16,221 bases of DNA from JBMNOI01 sp050942995 (GTDB lineage Bacteria > Chloroflexota > Anaerolineae > UBA1429): assembly GCA_050942995.1 (NCBI GenBank), contig JBMNOI010000083.1, forward strand, positions 1 through 16,221, written 5' to 3'. Position numbers and translations under genes: made by a program. Below are positions 12,525 through 16,221 of the stretch, piece after piece. The first letter of the stretch is position 1, and each line of letters begins with the position of its first letter. A model generated the notes under the pieces. That model searched no databases, was not told the origin of the DNA, and saw nothing but the letters and a program-made list of their open reading frames with translations.

Positions 12525-14864
12525 ATGATACCGATGGTCGATTCACAGATTCAGGCGTTCGTAGACTGGCTTTACGCCCGACGTGGTGACGGTGGACAGA
12601 TGATGCACGTGGAAGAGCTGCCCCCTCGTGAGGGGCGTTACGCCACGCCACAACAGCCGCTGCACCCCACTCTGCAGGCCGCCCTGGAGCGCCGTGGCAT
12701 CCGGCGCCTGTACACCCATCAGGCAACCGCCATCGACCGTGTGCGCGCCGATCGTGACATAGTGGTGGTCACCGGCACCGCCAGCGGCAAGACGCTCTGC
12801 TACAACGCGCCGACACTCGAAGCGATCCTGGCCGATCCCATGGCTCGGGCGCTTTATCTCTTTCCCACCAAGGCGCTGGCCCAGGATCAACTGCGCACGC
12901 TGGACGAACTGACCGCCCATCCCGGGCTGGGGGACATACGCTACGGCGCATATGACGGCGACACGTCTCCGAGTGCCCGCACGCGGATGCGCCGTCAGGC
13001 CCATATCATTCTCTCGAATCCGGATATGCTCAGCATGGGCATTCTGCCCAACCATGCCTCCTGGGCCACCTTTTTTCGACACCTGCGCTACGTGGTGCTG
13101 GACGAGGCCCATGTCTATCGCGGGATTCTGGGGGCTCATGTCGCCTGCCTGATACGCCGACTGCAACGCGTCTGCGCTCTGTACGGCGCCTATCCGCGCT
13201 TTATCCTCTGCTCGGCCACTGTGGCCAACCCCGGCGAGCATGCCGGCCGGCTCATCGGTCGAGAGGTGGATGTGGTGGACGATGACGGCGCGCCCCAGGG
13301 GCCTCGCCGCTTTGTTTTGTGGAACCCACCCTATGCCGACCACGCCACCAGAGCCCGCCGCAGCATCCACACCGAAGCCACCGCGATACTGGCCGAACTG
13401 GTCAAGGCTGGCCTGCGCAATATCACTTTTGTGCGCGCCCGCAAGGTCGCCGAGTTGTTGCTTCTCTACACCCGCGATGCCCTGCGTCGCGAACGGCCCG
13501 ATCTGGTCGAGCGAATCAGCGCCTATCGCGGAGGCTATCTGCCCGCCGAACGGCGCGAGATCGAGCGACAGCTATTTTCCGGCGAGCTGCTGGGTGTCGC
13601 CGCCACCAACGCCCTGGAGCTGGGCATCGATGTGGGCCATCTGGACGCCACGCTGCTGGTGGGCTATCCCGGCACCATCGCCAGCCTGCGACAGCAGGCC
13701 GGACGGGCCGGTCGCAGCGGACGGGAATCCCTCAGCATCCTCATCGGCCAGGATAACCCGCTGGACCAGTACTTTATACGCCATCCGCAGGAGCTTTTCG
13801 GCCGCACGCCCGAGCACGCCCTCATCGATCCCGGCAACGAATATGTCCTCAGCGATCACCTGGCCTGCGCCGCATTCGAATCGCCTCTAGCAGAGGCGGA
13901 CGGCGCCCTCTTTGGCCCCGGCTATGACAAGGCGCTGGCCATGCTGGAGGAAGAGGGCATCCTGGAGACGCGAAACGGGCGCCACTATTACATCCTCGAC
14001 GACTATCCGGCGCAGAGCGTCAACCTGCGCGGCACGGCCGGCGCGGGATATCTGCTGGTGGATGAATCCGACGGTCGCCGCGTACTGGAAGAGATCGACG
14101 CCGCCACCGCCCTCTTTCGCGTCTACCCCGGCGCGATCTACCTGCACCGGGGCGAGTCATACCTCATCACCCGGCTCGATCTCGATGCGGGGATCGCCGC
14201 CGTCCAACCGATCGACGCCGACTATTACACGCAGCCACGAGAGATCAACGAGATCCACATCATTCGCTCCTACGAGGTGCGTCACCTGCCCGCCACCGAT
14301 CTCTACTTTGGCCGGGTGCGGGTGCGCCAGCAGGTCATCGGCTTTCGACGCATGCAGCAGTATACCGAAGCGCTGCTGAGCGAGGAGCCGCTGGATCTTC
14401 CCCCCACATCCTTTGAGACCCGGGCGCTCTGGTGGGAGGTGTCCGACCGGCTTCGCGCCGAGGTCGTCGCGCGCGGGCTGGATTTCCTCGGCGGCCTGCA
14501 CGCCGTCGAACATGCCTGTATCGGCATCCTGCCCATGCTGGCCATGTGTGACCGCAACGACATCGGCGGCCTCTCGACGCCGGCTCACCCCGATACCGAC
14601 CGGCCACAGATCTTTATCTACGACGGCTATCCCGGCGGCGTGGGCATCGCTCACAAAGGGTTCGAGCTGGTAGAGGAGCTGTGGCGGCGCACCCTGGATC
14701 TGGTGGCCCACTGCCCCTGCGAATCGGGCTGTCCCTCATGCATCCAATCGCCCAAGTGCGGCAACAATAACGAACCGCTGGACAAAGCCGCCGCCGTTGT
14801 CATCCTGCGCGGACTGCTCGAAGGAACACCCGATGATGGCCCTCGGGATCGAGCCGTAGAGTAG
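12525..14864 (+). CDS. MrfA/YprA-like DEAH-box DNA helicase with zinc-binding C-terminal domain
   Basis: The 779-residue superfamily-2 helicase has Walker A GTASGKT (84-90), DEAH (193-196), SAT (230-232) and motif VI QQAGRAGRSGR (390-400), followed by a winged-helix-like region and the C-terminal MrfA/DUF1998 domain: HAVEHACIGILP (659-670), CDRNDIGG (675-682), then cysteines C730, C732, C736, C739 and C745 of the pattern CPCESGCPSCIQSPKCG. MrfA (Bacillus YprA) and Hrq1 homologues unwind DNA 3' to 5' and act in repair of mitomycin-type adducts and crosslinks. Length and motif order fit MrfA closely. ATG 12525 has GGTGA 6 nt upstream; ATG 12534 (GGGG 9 nt upstream) is an alternative that would shorten the protein by three residues. 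It appears to be transcribed alone. Confidence 0.92.
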   Translation: MIPMVDSQIQAFVDWLYARRGDGGQMMHVEELPPREGRYATPQQPLHPTLQAALERRGIRRLYTHQATAIDRVRADRDIVVVTGTASGKTLCYNAPTLEAILADPMARALYLFPTKALAQDQLRTLDELTAHPGLGDIRYGAYDGDTSPSARTRMRRQAHIILSNPDMLSMGILPNHASWATFFRHLRYVVLDEAHVYRGILGAHVACLIRRLQRVCALYGAYPRFILCSATVANPGEHAGRLIGREVDVVDDDGAPQGPRRFVLWNPPYADHATRARRSIHTEATAILAELVKAGLRNITFVRARKVAELLLLYTRDALRRERPDLVERISAYRGGYLPAERREIERQLFSGELLGVAATNALELGIDVGHLDATLLVGYPGTIASLRQQAGRAGRSGRESLSILIGQDNPLDQYFIRHPQELFGRTPEHALIDPGNEYVLSDHLACAAFESPLAEADGALFGPGYDKALAMLEEEGILETRNGRHYYILDDYPAQSVNLRGTAGAGYLLVDESDGRRVLEEIDAATALFRVYPGAIYLHRGESYLITRLDLDAGIAAVQPIDADYYTQPREINEIHIIRSYEVRHLPATDLYFGRVRVRQQVIGFRRMQQYTEALLSEEPLDLPPTSFETRALWWEVSDRLRAEVVARGLDFLGGLHAVEHACIGILPMLAMCDRNDIGGLSTPAHPDTDRPQIFIYDGYPGGVGIAHKGFELVEELWRRTLDLVAHCPCESGCPSCIQSPKCGNNNEPLDKAAAVVILRGLLEGTPDDGPRDRAVE

Positions 14865-14923
14865 AGCACGGGGTATTCCGCCCTTGCGGGTATCCTGTAG
14901 ACCCCATCGCCCGGCGCGATCGC

Positions 14924-14951
14924 TTGCCCGCATGACGGATGCGGGCATAAT
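14924..14951 (+). promoter_or_regulatory. promoter with embedded palindromic operator for the nucleoside hydrolase gene
   Basis: TTGCCC (14924-14929, 4 of 6) and CATAAT (14946-14951, 5 of 6) are 16 bp apart. A perfect dyad TGCCCGCAT-N5-ATGCGGGCA (14925-14947) fills the whole space, from within the -35 to the first bases of the -10, so a dimeric repressor bound here would exclude polymerase. No repressor gene is adjacent. Confidence 0.65.
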
Positions 14952-14980
14952 GGGGGCATCATATCCCGGAAGGAGGCCCG

Positions 14981-15904
14981 ATGACGACTTTTCCGCCTGT
15001 TCCCGCCGAAAAGCGAGTCGCCCTGCTGGAGCCGCCCCGCGGCCCCGTTTCGATGGTGCTGGATACCGACACCTATAACGAGATCGACGACCAATTCGCT
15101 CTGGTCTACTCTCTCCTCTCGCCCAACCTGACGTTAGAGGCGGTGTACGCCGCACCCTTTTTCAACAGCCGCTCCACCGGCCCGGCAGACGGCATGGAAA
15201 AGAGCTATGAGGAGATCATCCGCATTCTGGAGCTAATGGGGCACCCGACGGAGGGGTTCGCTCTGTGTGGGTCGGATCGCTACCTGCCCTCGCGTGACGA
15301 ACCGGTGCCCAGCCCGGCGGTGGATGACCTCATCGCCAGGGCAAGGGCCCGGCGCAATGGGCCGCTGTATGTGCTGGCCATCGGCGCCATCACCAATGTG
15401 GCCTCGGCCCTTTTGACCGCGCCGGATATCATCGATCGGATCGTGGTGGTATGGCTGGGTGGACACCCCACCTACTGGCCGACCGCCCGCGAGTTCAACC
15501 TGCAGCAGGATGTGCCCGCCGCCCAGGTGGTGTTCGACTCGGGGGTTCCTCTGGTGCATGTGCCCTGCAAGAATGTGGCCGAGCATCTGCGCACCACCCT
15601 TCCCGAGATGGAGGCTTATGTCAAGGGCGCAGGCCCCATAGGCGACTACCTGTACGGCATATTCCACGACTATCACGACGACCACTATGCCTGGTCCAAG
15701 GTGATCTGGGATATCAGCACGGTGGCCTATCTCAACGATCCGGACCGGGTCCCCACCCGTCTGGTGCCTTCGCCCATCCTGCGCGACGATGTCACCTGGG
15801 CGCCGGAGGATCCGACGCGCCACGTCGTCCGCATGGCGACGGACGTCAACCGGGATGCCGTGTTCGGCGACCTGTTCCGCAAGCTTCAGGCGCGCACCTG
15901 GTAG
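14981..15904 (+). CDS. nucleoside hydrolase family protein
   Basis: The 307-residue protein starts at ATG 14981 with GGAAGGAGG upstream. The family fold is clear: calcium site DTDTYNEIDDQFA (28-40), AIGAITNVASAL (133-144), VVWLGGHPT (156-164) and EFNLQQDVPAAQVVF (171-185). Nucleoside hydrolases cleave the N-glycosidic bond of nucleosides, releasing base and ribose. In the usual members the calcium motif is DxDPGxDD; here the loop between D30 and the DD pair (D36, D37) is two residues longer, and the usual late catalytic histidine (HD near residue 240) appears as WDISTVAYL (238-246 region). It therefore belongs to a divergent branch and the substrate may not be a common nucleoside. Monocistronic under its own operator-promoter. 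Confidence 0.87.
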   Translation: MTTFPPVPAEKRVALLEPPRGPVSMVLDTDTYNEIDDQFALVYSLLSPNLTLEAVYAAPFFNSRSTGPADGMEKSYEEIIRILELMGHPTEGFALCGSDRYLPSRDEPVPSPAVDDLIARARARRNGPLYVLAIGAITNVASALLTAPDIIDRIVVVWLGGHPTYWPTAREFNLQQDVPAAQVVFDSGVPLVHVPCKNVAEHLRTTLPEMEAYVKGAGPIGDYLYGIFHDYHDDHYAWSKVIWDISTVAYLNDPDRVPTRLVPSPILRDDVTWAPEDPTRHVVRMATDVNRDAVFGDLFRKLQARTW

Positions 15905-15925
15905 AAACCCCTCCCGATAGAACGA

Positions 15926-15954
15926 GGGCCGCCCCAACCTGTGGGCGGCCCTTA
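15926..15954 (+). terminator. rho-independent terminator of the nucleoside hydrolase gene
   Basis: A perfect 9-bp stem GGGCCGCCC/GGGCGGCCC (15926-15934 with 15943-15951) and an 8-nt loop is followed by a short TTATCT stretch, 21 bp after the stop codon. The weak T-tract lowers certainty slightly; the convergent gene may share it. Confidence 0.72.
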
Positions 15955-15979
15955 TCTGCTTGTGCATATCCTCTGCGTG

Positions 15980-16221
15980 TCAGGCCATATCGACCGGACT
16001 CACCTGCACGTCGGCGCACCCCGCGCGCCCATCATCCACCAGCAACGCTACAGCGCCGCCGTCCAGCAATCGCCCCGGCTCCTCGTCGTCCTCCATGCGG
16101 AACAGCGGCTCGCCGTTGACGGCGGCCACGATCTCGCGACCGCGCAACGTCATCTCCAGTTCATAGCTCTGATAGAGCGACCAGTCGTAGCCGGTTTCGG
16201 CCAGCACGTGGGTGCCGTCCA
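15980..16221 (-). CDS. C-terminal fragment of a protein with a beta-sandwich-like domain (start outside window)
   Basis: The minus-strand frame enters at the right edge and ends at TGA 15980-15982; about 80 residues are visible and the N-terminus is missing. An internal GTG at 16207 is not the true start. The pattern of alternating hydrophobic strands, SYELEMTLRGREIVAAVNGEPLFRMED, then GGAVALLVDDGRAGCADVQVSPV, resembles the last strands of LamG/3-keto-disaccharide-hydrolase-like jelly rolls, which end in a 'G.v.l...ga.fddv.v' pattern. Such domains are found at the C-terminus of glycoside-active proteins and, in some lineages, of ADP-ribosylglycohydrolase-like proteins. Which enzyme it belongs to cannot be told from this fragment. 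It converges on the nucleoside hydrolase gene. Confidence 0.7.
   Translation of the reverse strand, partial: DGTHVLAETGYDWSLYQSYELEMTLRGREIVAAVNGEPLFRMEDDEEPGRLLDGGAVALLVDDGRAGCADVQVSPVDMA

Noticed and set aside
12543..13370. 275-codon minus-strand open frame opposite the helicase
   Set aside because: Shadow of the helicase core motifs, no ribosome site, no family resemblance.
1..16221. CRISPR array, tRNA, rRNA, insertion sequence or phage genes
   Set aside because: No spaced direct repeats, no cloverleaf or rRNA-like stretch, and no transposase or phage protein in any frame I read.

Overview
The window is about 16.2 kb of compact, GC-rich bacterial chromosome with strong sigma-70-type promoters (-35 TTGACC/TTGACG, 17-bp spacers, -10 TATAAT/TAGAAT), GTG and TTG starts and good Shine-Dalgarno sites. 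The gene mix is a rubredoxin/ferritin-like peroxide-defence set, an Rrf2 regulator, a cobalamin-type radical SAM protein, a SEC-C protein, a nucleoside hydrolase and an MrfA-type helicase. It would fit an anaerobic or microaerophilic member of Chloroflexota (Anaerolineae-like), but that is an inference from style and content, not a proven assignment. I see no tRNA, rRNA, CRISPR array, phage gene or transposase.

Layout. Region 1 (1-3228, all minus strand): read in the direction of transcription, an Rrf2-family regulator, a cyclophilin-like-fold protein, a ferritin-like di-iron protein, a rubredoxin, and a FAD/NAD(P) reductase of the rubredoxin-reductase/NirB type that runs off the left edge. 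The likely electron path is NAD(P)H, reductase, rubredoxin, di-iron protein, then peroxide or oxygen. Region 2 (3229-6497, plus strand): an orphan SDH/fumarate-reductase-type flavoprotein divergent from the Rrf2 gene, then a SEC-C zinc-motif protein of unknown function with its own promoter. Region 3 (6598-9693, plus): a tightly overlapping three-gene operon of HAD phosphatase, galactokinase (galK) and a membrane family-2 glycosyltransferase, closed by a strong terminator.

Region 4 (9740-12498, minus): a B12-binding radical SAM gene with a leader of about 260 nt, overlapping by 47 bp the start of a dTDP-glucose 4,6-dehydratase gene (rfbB). Region 5 (12470-14864, plus): an MrfA/YprA-type DEAH helicase whose promoter shares its -35 box with the divergent radical SAM promoter. 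Region 6 (14924-16221): a nucleoside hydrolase under a promoter that contains a perfect 9-5-9 palindrome, then a convergent gene fragment at the right edge.

The points most worth following are: a 148-bp nested inverted-repeat element at the 3' end of the rubredoxin gene; dyads overlapping the promoters of the redox cluster and of the nucleoside hydrolase; the shared -35 divergent promoter; the unexplained leader of the radical SAM/rfbB pair; and a glycosyltransferase whose DXD-type metal motif has been lost. None of these proves a new system. The strongest candidate for new biology is the radical SAM-rfbB overlap unit.
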